Assembly (NCBI GenBank): GCA_900470775.1
Contig: UCBZ01000061.1
Location: forward strand, 1-43,246
Reading direction: 5' to 3'
DNA from: Hyphomicrobiales bacterium
Lineage (GTDB): Bacteria > Pseudomonadota > Alphaproteobacteria > Rhizobiales > Beijerinckiaceae
Length of the DNA: 43,246 nucleotides
Part shown: piece by piece, positions 15,878 to 23,268 of the stretch
How the letters are laid out: every line of letters starts with the position of its first letter
How positions within the stretch are numbered: position 1 is the stretch's first letter
Program-made: the position numbers and the translations under genes
Notes under the pieces: model-generated
Seen by the model: only the letters and a program-made list of their open reading frames with translations
Told to the model about the DNA's origin: nothing
Databases searched by the model: none

Positions 15878-17155
15878 TCAGTCGACCCGGCTGACCAGGA
15901 TCTTGTCGATCCGGCGGCCGTCGAGATCGACGACCTCGAAGCGCCAATGGCCCTTCTCGAAGACCTCGCCGACATTGGGCAGATGGTTGAGCTCGGCCAG
16001 GACGAAGCCGGCGACCGTCTGGAAGTCGGCATCGCGCGGAATGTGGATGCCGAGCTCATGCGAGAACTCGTCGACCTGCATCCAACCAGCGACGAGCCAG
16101 GAGCCGTCGGCGCGCGTCACGATCGGCGGCTCGTCCTCCTCTTCTTCCTGGAAGGCGCCGATGATCGCCGAGAGCACGTCGCCGGGCGTGATGATGCCCT
16201 CGAAATGGCCGTACTCGTCGAAAACCAGCGCCATATGGACCCGCGACGAACGGATCTCGCGCAGAACCTGCAGCGCGCCGGCCGTGTCCATCACCACCGG
16301 CGCCTCATTGACCAGCCCGCGCAGATCATGCGTGCCGCCATCCGAGAGGAAGTCGATCAGATCCTTGACCACGACGACGCCGACAATCGAATCCGCCTCG
16401 CCATCCTGGACCGGCAGGCGCGAGCGCCGCGTCGCGCGGAGCTGGGCACGGATTTCGTCGGCGCTGTCGGTCAGGTCGATGACCTCGACCTCGCGACGCG
16501 GCGTCATCAGCGCGCGCGCCGAACGGTCGGCGAGCCGCATCACGCCCGAGATCATCTCGCGCTCGTCGCGTTCCAGCACGCCGGCGGTCTCGGCCTCGGC
16601 GATGATGGTGCGGACCTCTTCTTCCGTGACCCTCTCCTCCGACTCGCCCTTCTGGCCGAGCAGGCTCAGCACGGCGCGGCCGGAGAGATCGAGCAGAAAG
16701 ACCAGCGGCGCGCCGACCTTCGAGAGCAGCAGCATCGCCGGTGCGACGCGCGCCGCGACCCGCTCGGGATCCCGCAGCGCGATCTGCTTGGGCACGAGTT
16801 CGCCCACGATCAGCGAGAGATAGGTGATGGCGACCACGACGATGCCGACGCCGAAACCGTCGGACATCGCTGGCGTCAGCCCCTGCGTCATCAGCCATTC
16901 GGAGAGGCGCGCGCCGAGCGTGGCGCCCGAGAAGGCGCCCGACAGCACGCCGACCAGGGTGATGCCAATCTGGACCGTGGACAGGAAGCGTCCGGGATTG
17001 TCGGCAAGGCGCAGCGCGGTGGTCGCGCCTTTGTTGCCTTGGTCGCTGAGAACCTTGAGTCGGGCCGGGCGGGACGAGACGACGGCGAGTTCAGACATGG
17101 CGAGGAGACCGTTGATCACGGTCAGGGCCACGACGATCAGTATCTCGGTTAACAA
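15878..17155 (-). CDS. Hemolysin-type CNNM/CBS/CorC membrane protein
   Basis: A 425-residue HlyC/CorC-family protein. The DUF21/CNNM transmembrane domain spans about residues 1-185, with MSELAVVSS and GELVPKQIAL. A tandem CBS pair follows at about 205-330 (MTPRREVEVIDL and VFDEYGHFEGIIT), then a CorC_HlyC domain at about 340-420. Relatives are linked to magnesium or cobalt efflux and stress; hemolysis is a historical name only. The start is a TTG at 17155, since the sequence before ILIVVALTVINGLLAMSE offers no ATG. It is monocistronic, divergent from the DUF938 gene. Confidence 0.92.
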   Translation of the reverse strand: MLTEILIVVALTVINGLLAMSELAVVSSRPARLKVLSDQGNKGATTALRLADNPGRFLSTVQIGITLVGVLSGAFSGATLGARLSEWLMTQGLTPAMSDGFGVGIVVVAITYLSLIVGELVPKQIALRDPERVAARVAPAMLLLSKVGAPLVFLLDLSGRAVLSLLGQKGESEERVTEEEVRTIIAEAETAGVLERDEREMISGVMRLADRSARALMTPRREVEVIDLTDSADEIRAQLRATRRSRLPVQDGEADSIVGVVVVKDLIDFLSDGGTHDLRGLVNEAPVVMDTAGALQVLREIRSSRVHMALVFDEYGHFEGIITPGDVLSAIIGAFQEEEEDEPPIVTRADGSWLVAGWMQVDEFSHELGIHIPRDADFQTVAGFVLAELNHLPNVGEVFEKGHWRFEVVDLDGRRIDKILVSRVD

Positions 17156-17260
17156 AACCAGTCCGTGCCATGCGATACCGCGCTTGTCGGCGGCCCGCTT
17201 CGGATTTCCTTATAGCGTATCGTCGTCGCGTGGCGATGGGGCGGGCGAAGATTCCTTGAC

Positions 17261-17315
17261 GGGACGGCAAGAACCGGGCTGCAAGAGCCGGGCTGCAAGA
17301 ACGGGACGGCGAGAG
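17261..17315. repeat. Degenerate short tandem repeat
   Basis: About four copies of a 13-15 base unit of the form GGG(A/C)(C/T)GGCAAGAACC lie at 17261, 17276, 17290 and 17303. They sit immediately before the DUF938 start codon and include its ribosome-binding region. Confidence 0.6.
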
Positions 17316-17320
17316 CAGCG

Positions 17321-17974
17321 ATGACGAACGCGACGAGCAAGCCCTGGACGCCAGGCCCCGAATGGAAGCAGGTGGGCGATCCGCGCCTGTTTGCGCCCGC
17401 GACCCAGCGCAATCGCGATGCGATCCTGGATGTGCTGCGCGGGGCCCTGCCCCGGCAGGGGCTGATCCTGGAGATCGCCAGCGGCTCCGGCGAGCACGCG
17501 ATCCACTTCGCGCAAGCGATGCCGCATCTCGTCTTCCAGCCGAGCGATCCGTCGCCGGAAGCCCTGACCAGTATCAAAGCCTGGACGGAAAGCTCCGGCA
17601 CCATCAACGTCCAGCCGCCGCTGCTGCTCGATGCGATGGCCGGGACCTGGCCGCTGCAGACCGCTGACGCGATCCTCTGCATCAACATGATCCACATCGC
17701 GCCCTGGGCCGCGACACAGGGGCTGATCCGCCATGCAGGCCGGCTGCTGCCGCCGGGAGGGCCCTTGATCCTCTACGGCCCATTCCGGCGCGCAGGCCAC
17801 TCGCTGGAGCCGAGCAACGCCGCCTTCGACGCCAGCCTGCGCCAACGCAACCCGGAATGGGGCCTGCGCGACCTGGGCGAGGTCGCGGCGCTGGCGGCAG
17901 CGGCCGGGTTTGGAGCGCCGGAGGTGATCGAGATGCCGGCGAACAATCTGAGCGTGATTCTGAGACGACTCTAG
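17321..17974 (+). CDS. DUF938 family class I SAM-dependent methyltransferase
   Basis: A 217-residue protein of the DUF938 family. The N-terminus carries the hallmark FAPATQRNRDAIL. SAM motif I is ILEIASGSGEHAIHFA near residue 50, and the acidic loop after beta-2 is QPSDPS. The family is annotated as methyltransferase from its fold; no substrate is established. It ends 16 bases before the stop of the convergent aminotransferase gene. Confidence 0.92.
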   Translation: MTNATSKPWTPGPEWKQVGDPRLFAPATQRNRDAILDVLRGALPRQGLILEIASGSGEHAIHFAQAMPHLVFQPSDPSPEALTSIKAWTESSGTINVQPPLLLDAMAGTWPLQTADAILCINMIHIAPWAATQGLIRHAGRLLPPGGPLILYGPFRRAGHSLEPSNAAFDASLRQRNPEWGLRDLGEVAALAAAAGFGAPEVIEMPANNLSVILRRL

Positions 17975-17990
17975 CTCTGTTCGGTCTTCA

Positions 17991-19229
17991 TCAGCCTCGG
18001 CGCGCCTGCATCGACATCAGCGCCTGCGCCAGCCGCCTGACGCCCTCCGCGAGTGTCTCCGGCTCGTTCAGGGTGAAGTTGATCCGGATCGCGCGGCGAT
18101 TCAGGCCGGACGCATCGAACACGCTGCTGGGCGCCACACAGACGCCGGCCGCCATCGCATGCGGCAGCAGGAGATCAGTGTCGAGGCCTGCGTCGCGCGC
18201 GGTCGCCCAGACGAACATGCCGCCGACCGGGACCTCCCAGTCGAGCCAGTCGCCCAGATGCTCGGCCATGGCCGCGCACAGGGTGTCGCGGCGGTGCCGA
18301 TAGGTGGCGAGGATCAGCGGCTGGACCGTCTCGATCAAGCCGGCATCCAGCGCCGCCAGCGCCACGCGCTGTGTCAGTCCGCTCGTGCACAAATCGGAGC
18401 CCTGCTTGGCAAGCGTCAGGGCCGCGATCATCTCCGGCGCGGCGATGACCCAGCCGATCCGCAAGCCCGGCGCGATCTCCTTCGACAGCGTGCCCATATA
18501 GATCACCGGGCCGTCATAGGGCTGGCCGGGGCGCGCGCGCGCCGACAAGTCGATCAGGCGCGGCAGCGGCGCCCCGTCATAATGCAGCGTGCCATAGGGA
18601 TCGTCCTCGACCAGCCACGTTCCGGTGCTGTGGGCAGCATCGACCAGCCCTTGCCGGGTTTCGATTCCGACCAGCCGGCCGGTCGGATTGGAGAAGTTTG
18701 GCACCGTGTAACCGAACTGCGCGCCGGTCAGCGCGGCGACCGCATCGAACCCGGCATCCTCGATCATGATGTTGCGGAACGTCGGCGCGCGCGGACGCCA
18801 GGCGTCGAGCGCGCCGAGATAGGTGGGAAACTGCCCGGCGATCAGGCCGCCATCCTCCAGCAGCACCTTGCCGATGAGGTCGAGCCCCTGCATCCCGCCC
18901 GAAATCACCAGGACATTCGCGCGCTCCAGCGGCAGCGCCTCCGAGCTGAACCGGGCGGCCAGCGTATCGCGCAATTCCGGCAGGCCTTCGATGGGGCCAT
19001 AGCCCAGCACATCCTGCGGATGGGCCGCGACGACCTCGCGCGCGATCGCCGCGAGTTCGGCCACCGGATAGGTCTCCGCCGCAGGCAAGCCGCCCGCCAT
19101 GTTGATCAGGCCGGGAATGCGCCCGGCAGAGAGGAAAATCCGGGTGATGTCGTTGGTCGTCGCCAGCCAGCGGGCGAAAGCGGGACGCGCAGCGATCGGC
19201 TGCAAACTCATGATTGCCGTCCCGTCCAT
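17991..19229 (-). CDS. PLP-dependent aminotransferase (2-aminoadipate / MocR-type, no HTH)
   Basis: A 412-residue fold-type I aminotransferase close to the LysN/KAT II and MocR C-terminal group. The PLP lysine is in MGTLSKEIAPGLRIGW, and the conserved substrate-carboxylate Arg is in RAIRINFTL near the C-terminus. INMAGGLPAAETYPV and VEDDPYGTLHYDG are also family motifs. There is no N-terminal DNA-binding domain. The start at 19229 has AAGG ten bases upstream; MSLQ at 19211 is an alternative. It lies downstream of tRNA-Leu on the same strand. The amino donor is unknown. Confidence 0.92.
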   Translation of the reverse strand: MDGTAIMSLQPIAARPAFARWLATTNDITRIFLSAGRIPGLINMAGGLPAAETYPVAELAAIAREVVAAHPQDVLGYGPIEGLPELRDTLAARFSSEALPLERANVLVISGGMQGLDLIGKVLLEDGGLIAGQFPTYLGALDAWRPRAPTFRNIMIEDAGFDAVAALTGAQFGYTVPNFSNPTGRLVGIETRQGLVDAAHSTGTWLVEDDPYGTLHYDGAPLPRLIDLSARARPGQPYDGPVIYMGTLSKEIAPGLRIGWVIAAPEMIAALTLAKQGSDLCTSGLTQRVALAALDAGLIETVQPLILATYRHRRDTLCAAMAEHLGDWLDWEVPVGGMFVWATARDAGLDTDLLLPHAMAAGVCVAPSSVFDASGLNRRAIRINFTLNEPETLAEGVRRLAQALMSMQARRG

Positions 19230-19288
19230 CGTCTCGAACCTTCGAAAACCAGCCCAAGCAGATGTGCGTAAGCACTGCCACGCCATGC

Positions 19289-19375
19289 TGGTGCGGACGG
19301 CGGGGATCGAACCCGCATAGCCTTGCGGCTGAGAGATTTTAAGTCTCTTGCGTCTACCAGTTTCGCCACGTCCGC
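19289..19375 (-). tRNA. tRNA-Leu (anticodon TAA)
   Basis: An 87-base tRNA read on the minus strand. The 7-bp acceptor stem is GCGGACG/CGTCCGC and the 3' CCA is encoded (19289-19291). The anticodon loop ACTTAAAAT contains TAA within a 5-bp stem. The long variable arm expected for leucine tRNA is present, and the T-arm is GCGGGTTCGATCCCCGC. Confidence 0.97.
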
Positions 19376-19458
19376 TCAGACTGAGAGCGGTAGCGGGCGC
19401 GCCGCCCACACGCAAGCGCGGCAGCCATTCAGCGCGATGAGCTAGCAGTGAAAGCCCA

Positions 19459-20130
19459 TCAGCGCCGGGCCGGCTTGTACCATTCGACGCCGTCGGGATC
19501 GACATAGAGGCCCGGCGCCACATCCGATCCGATCGGCTTCTGCTGCATCGGCACCCGCACCGTGTCGTCGCGGTCGCCGCGCTTCACATAGGGGCCGCTG
19601 CTCTGTTGCGCGGCGTGGCCATGCCCGCCGCGCGAGGCGGCAAGCCCGACCGTGGCCTGGCGTCCGGCGACCTTGTCCTGCAGCTCCGTCACCGGGCGGC
19701 CGGCGAAGGGGATGCGGCCGCTGCCCTCGAGCACCGGCCAGGCGCGGCGGGCGGCGCCCTCGCCGCTGACACGGACGCCGGTGAAGCGCGGCACATAGGT
19801 CGCGCCGCCCTTGCCGAACGAATCCCAGCCCGCGTTCGAGACCATCTGCGCGCCGCAGCGCTTGTGGCTGCGCTCGCACAGCGCGCGCGAGGCATAGCGC
19901 GGCGCCTTCTGCTCGAATTCGGCCCGCGCGTTGCGATAGGCGAATTCGCATTGCTCCGGCGTCAGCACCGCCGCCTGGATGCATTCGTCGCGGCGCTCAT
20001 AGACCGCGCCTTGCGTCTGCGCCGCGAGATCGGCCGGCGCCGTGAGCGACAGCATCGGCGCGAGCGCGGCCAGGCGCAGCGTCGACAGGAACGAAGAGGC
20101 CGAGGCGATGATCATGCGGTGCAACATCAT
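19459..20130 (-). CDS. DUF1190-like exported protein
   Basis: A 223-residue protein with an N-terminal signal peptide (hydrophobic stretch about residues 7-30, likely cleaved after an Ala near ADLAA). The mature part holds the DUF1190-type pattern: ECIQAAVLTPEQCEFAYRNA, then KAPRYASRALCERSHKRCG, with four cysteines that probably pair in the periplasm. The C-terminal half is Gly/Arg-rich and ends DPDGVEWYKPARR. The start may be 20130, 20127 or 20115. It lies 14 bases after the stop of the acyl-ACP synthetase gene on the same strand and is probably co-transcribed with it. Its function is unknown. Confidence 0.82.
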   Translation of the reverse strand: MMLHRMIIASASSFLSTLRLAALAPMLSLTAPADLAAQTQGAVYERRDECIQAAVLTPEQCEFAYRNARAEFEQKAPRYASRALCERSHKRCGAQMVSNAGWDSFGKGGATYVPRFTGVRVSGEGAARRAWPVLEGSGRIPFAGRPVTELQDKVAGRQATVGLAASRGGHGHAAQQSSGPYVKRGDRDDTVRVPMQQKPIGSDVAPGLYVDPDGVEWYKPARR

Positions 20131-20143
20131 CACAAATGTGGCT

Positions 20144-21724
20144 TTACAGCAGCGAACGCCGCGACGCGGCGAGTTCCAGTGTCGCAGCATAGTCGATCTT
20201 GCCGTTGCCGAGCACCGGAATCGAGTTCGTCACCAGGATGGCCCGGGGCACCCACAATTCCGGAAAGCCCTGCGCTTTCGCGGTCTCCTGCAGCGCGCCG
20301 CGCTCGGCATTGGGCTTTTCGGTGACGAGCACGAGCTGCTCGCCCTTGCGGGCATCCGGCAGCGCCACGACGACATGGTTCTGGTCCGGCCACAGCCCCG
20401 ATATCATCGATTCCACCGCCGCCAGCGAGACCATCTCGCCGCCGAGCTTGGCGAAGCGCTTGGCCCGGCCCTTGATCACGACGAAGCCGTCATCGAGCGT
20501 AACGATGTCACCGGTGTCGTGCCAGCCATCCTGCGGCGGCAAGAGCTTGCCGGGTTCGTCGGCGCTGAGATAGCCGGCCATGATGTTGGGCCCGCGCACG
20601 CGGAGCTTGCCGCCCTCGGTGATGCCCTCGACAGGTTCCAGCCGCGCCTCGATGCCGGGCAGGAGCCGCCCGACGCTGCCCTCGCGCATCGCGACGGGCG
20701 TGTTGCAGGCCAGCACCGGCGAACATTCCGTGCAGCCATAGCCCTCCAGGATCGTGGTGCCATAAGGCTCCCACATCCGGCGCGTGTCCGGCTTGACGCG
20801 TTCGGCGCCGGCCACGACATAGCGCACGCTTTTGAGGTCGTCCGGGTCCGCGGCGCGGGCATAGCCTTGCAGAAACGTGTCGGTGGCGAACAGGAAGGTG
20901 CAGCCCATCTCGCCAATCAGCTTGGGCACCTGCTTGTAGTGCAGCGGGCTCGGATAGAGCACGACCTTCATGCCTGAGAGCAGCGGCATCAAAAGCCCGG
21001 CCGTCAGGCCGAAGGAATGGAACGCCGGCAGCGGGTTCATGACGATGTCGCGCTCGGACAGGAAGCCAGCCGCCAGCGCGAAGATCTGCCGCGCATTCGA
21101 GACGAGGTTGGCGTGGCTCAGCACCACGCCCTTCGGCTTGCCCTCGGTGCCCGAGGTGAACAGCACGACCGCCGGATCGTCCGGCGCTGCCTCGTAGGGA
21201 CGATGCGCCAGGCCCGGCGCCAGGCTCGACAGCGCGCCGACGAGCTTGTCGAGGCTGGTGATCTCTTTGCGGAGGTCCTCAAGATAGACGATCCGGCGGC
21301 CCTCCCCGAGCACAGCCAGCTCGTCGTCGAGCTTGGCCTGATCGACGAAGCGGCGCGAGGTGATGATCGTCCTGAGCTCGGCGAGCTCGCCGGCGGCGCG
21401 CAGGTTCTTGACGCCGGCGGTGAAGTTCAACAGCGCCGGCACGCGCCCATAGGCCGAGAGCCCCATCAGCGTCACCGCCATGGCCTGCACATTCGGCAGC
21501 AGCATGCCGACATGTTCCTTGGGCTGCGTCAGCCCGGCAAGCTTGCGGCCGAGCACCAGCGCGCCGAGCACGAGATTGCCGTAGCTCAACGGCTTGCGCT
21601 CGGGATCCTCGAGCGCGATCCGCGCCTTGCCATGGCGCGAGACCGCCTGCAGCAGGGCCTTGAACAGGGTGATGCGTGCGCCCGCTGCATCGAAGACGGG
21701 CAGGTTTCGATCGGCGTCGGCCAT
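20144..21724 (-). CDS. Stand-alone Aas-like acyl-[acyl-carrier-protein] synthetase / AMP-binding protein
   Basis: A 526-residue ANL-superfamily adenylating enzyme. The P-loop is LFTSGTEGKPKG near residue 190. The adenine motif is EGYGCTECSPV, the hinge ATP-binding Asp is in WHDTGDIV, and the C-terminal catalytic Lys is in PVLGNGKIDY. It most resembles the synthetase domain of Aas, which reactivates fatty acids or acylates lysophospholipid, but it lacks the PlsC-type acyltransferase domain. An exported DUF1190 protein follows, and an MFS carrier diverges upstream. Confidence 0.9.
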   Translation of the reverse strand: MADADRNLPVFDAAGARITLFKALLQAVSRHGKARIALEDPERKPLSYGNLVLGALVLGRKLAGLTQPKEHVGMLLPNVQAMAVTLMGLSAYGRVPALLNFTAGVKNLRAAGELAELRTIITSRRFVDQAKLDDELAVLGEGRRIVYLEDLRKEITSLDKLVGALSSLAPGLAHRPYEAAPDDPAVVLFTSGTEGKPKGVVLSHANLVSNARQIFALAAGFLSERDIVMNPLPAFHSFGLTAGLLMPLLSGMKVVLYPSPLHYKQVPKLIGEMGCTFLFATDTFLQGYARAADPDDLKSVRYVVAGAERVKPDTRRMWEPYGTTILEGYGCTECSPVLACNTPVAMREGSVGRLLPGIEARLEPVEGITEGGKLRVRGPNIMAGYLSADEPGKLLPPQDGWHDTGDIVTLDDGFVVIKGRAKRFAKLGGEMVSLAAVESMISGLWPDQNHVVVALPDARKGEQLVLVTEKPNAERGALQETAKAQGFPELWVPRAILVTNSIPVLGNGKIDYAATLELAASRRSLL

Positions 21725-21936
21725 GCTTGGCTCGGCTCCCGGTTGGCGTTCCTCTTGGCTCCTGACTTAAGCCGATCGGGCGACGTTGCAATGAAGTCGT
21801 GCGGCAGCGTGATCATCCAGAAGGGTCCGGAGTTGCCGATCGTCGCCGGGAAGCGTCGCGGCGCTTGCCGATGGCCTTGCCAATTCCCCTGGGTTAGGCG
21901 ACCACGGAGAGCCCGTCCCGTCAGGTCGCATCAGCC

Positions 21937-23121
21937 ATGCCGCAAGCTGCCCGCTCCCAGGAAATCGGCCTGCTTTATGTCATCGGCGTCGTGCAGGGCC
22001 TGGCGCTGGTCTCCTTTCCGGCCGCCAGCGCGATCCTCGTCAGCCCGGCCGGCTTTGCCCTCTCCAGCACGCAATACGGCGCGATGTTCATTCCGCAGGT
22101 CGTGCTGGCGATCCTGGCCTCGGCCTTCGGCTCGGCCCTGTCGCGCCGGCTCGGGCTGCGCCGCGTGCTCCAGCTCGGGCTCTGCGGCAACCTCCTGTCG
22201 ATGGCCTTGCTGGCAGCGAGCCCGCTGCTGATCGGGTCGCAGGCAGCGTTCGTCGTCCTGTTGCTGGCGACCGCCACGCTCGGCCTCGGCTTCGGCGCCA
22301 CGACCATGACGATCAACACACTGGTCCAGCGCCTCTCCGAGCCGGAGCGCCAGGATGTCAGGATGCTGACCCTGAACGCGCTGATCGGGCTCGGCACCGC
22401 GCTGGCGCCGCTGCTGATCGCCCTGTTCACCCGGATCGCGGCCTGGTGGGCGCTGCCGGCGCTGATGACCCTGAGCTTGGCTGCGCTCCTGTTCGCGACG
22501 CTGCGCACCCCTCTCGACGCCGCCATCGACGATGCCCCCCGCGACCAGGCTTGGCCGGCGCGCTTCTGGGTTTATGCCGCGCTGGTCCTGCTCTACGGCG
22601 TGGTCGAAAGCCTCAGCGGCAACTGGGCCTCGCTCTATCTGACCAACCAGCGCCAGGTCTCGGCGGAGAACGCCTCTTTCGCCCTGACCGCCTTCTGGAT
22701 CATGCTGACGCTGGGCCGCATCGGCTTTGCCGTGCTGGCGCGCCGGCTGCCGGTCACGCTCGTTCTCGTCGGCTTGCCGATCCTGCTGGCGGTGGCCTTC
22801 CAGATCGTCGCGCAGGCACAGGCTGCCGGGCCGGGCATCGCCGCCTTCGCGCTCGTCGGCCTGGCCTGTTCCGCCATCCTGCCGCTGGCGCTGAGCTTCG
22901 CCGGCAAGGAACTGCCCGGCGACCCGGCCGCGACGCTGGGCGCCCTGATCGCCTTCTACCAGATCGGCTACGGCATGGCGGCGTTCGGCGGCGGCCCGCT
23001 GCTAGACCGCGCCGGTATCGCCTATTCCTCGCTGTTCTCGCTCGGTAGCCTGGTCGCGCTGGCGCTGGCAGCCGTCGCGTTCATGGTTATCCGGCAGATC
23101 CCAGAGAGCCGCCACCGTTAG
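21937..23121 (+). CDS. Major facilitator superfamily transporter
   Basis: A 394-residue MFS carrier with 12 predicted membrane segments. The inter-segment loop 2-3 signature is degenerate (SALSRRLGLRRV near residues 68-79). It has no soluble fusion. It is divergent from the acyl-ACP synthetase gene, with a 212-base spacer. In enterobacteria Aas is paired with the LplT lysophospholipid carrier, but this sequence does not look like LplT and is nearer the FucP/NarK-like general group. The substrate is unknown. Confidence 0.9.
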   Translation: MPQAARSQEIGLLYVIGVVQGLALVSFPAASAILVSPAGFALSSTQYGAMFIPQVVLAILASAFGSALSRRLGLRRVLQLGLCGNLLSMALLAASPLLIGSQAAFVVLLLATATLGLGFGATTMTINTLVQRLSEPERQDVRMLTLNALIGLGTALAPLLIALFTRIAAWWALPALMTLSLAALLFATLRTPLDAAIDDAPRDQAWPARFWVYAALVLLYGVVESLSGNWASLYLTNQRQVSAENASFALTAFWIMLTLGRIGFAVLARRLPVTLVLVGLPILLAVAFQIVAQAQAAGPGIAAFALVGLACSAILPLALSFAGKELPGDPAATLGALIAFYQIGYGMAAFGGGPLLDRAGIAYSSLFSLGSLVALALAAVAFMVIRQIPESRHR

Positions 23122-23133
23122 CGTCGAAGACGC

Positions 23134-23241
23134 CGTCATCCTGGGCGACCGCAGGTCGTCCCGGGATCCATCAAAGCGCGCAACATTGCCCTAGAATGGA
23201 TCCCGGAGCTGCGCGGCTTCGCCGCTTGTCCAGGATGACGG
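23134..23241. repeat. Intergenic imperfect inverted repeat
   Basis: The outer arms CGTCATCCTGG (from 23134) and CCAGGATGACG (to 23241) are reverse complements. Inner GGGATCCAT and ATGGATCCC segments extend the pairing. This is the familiar dispersed element of Hyphomicrobiales intergenic regions. It lies between the convergent MFS and PEP carboxylase genes, where it may also act as a bidirectional terminator. Confidence 0.75.
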
Positions 23242-23268
23242 TGCGTTTCAAATCCTGACGATGACGCG

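Noticed and set aside
20144..23121. Calling the MFS carrier LplT because it neighbours an Aas-like synthetase
   Set aside because: The N-terminal and loop motifs of LplT are not present; only gene proximity supports it.
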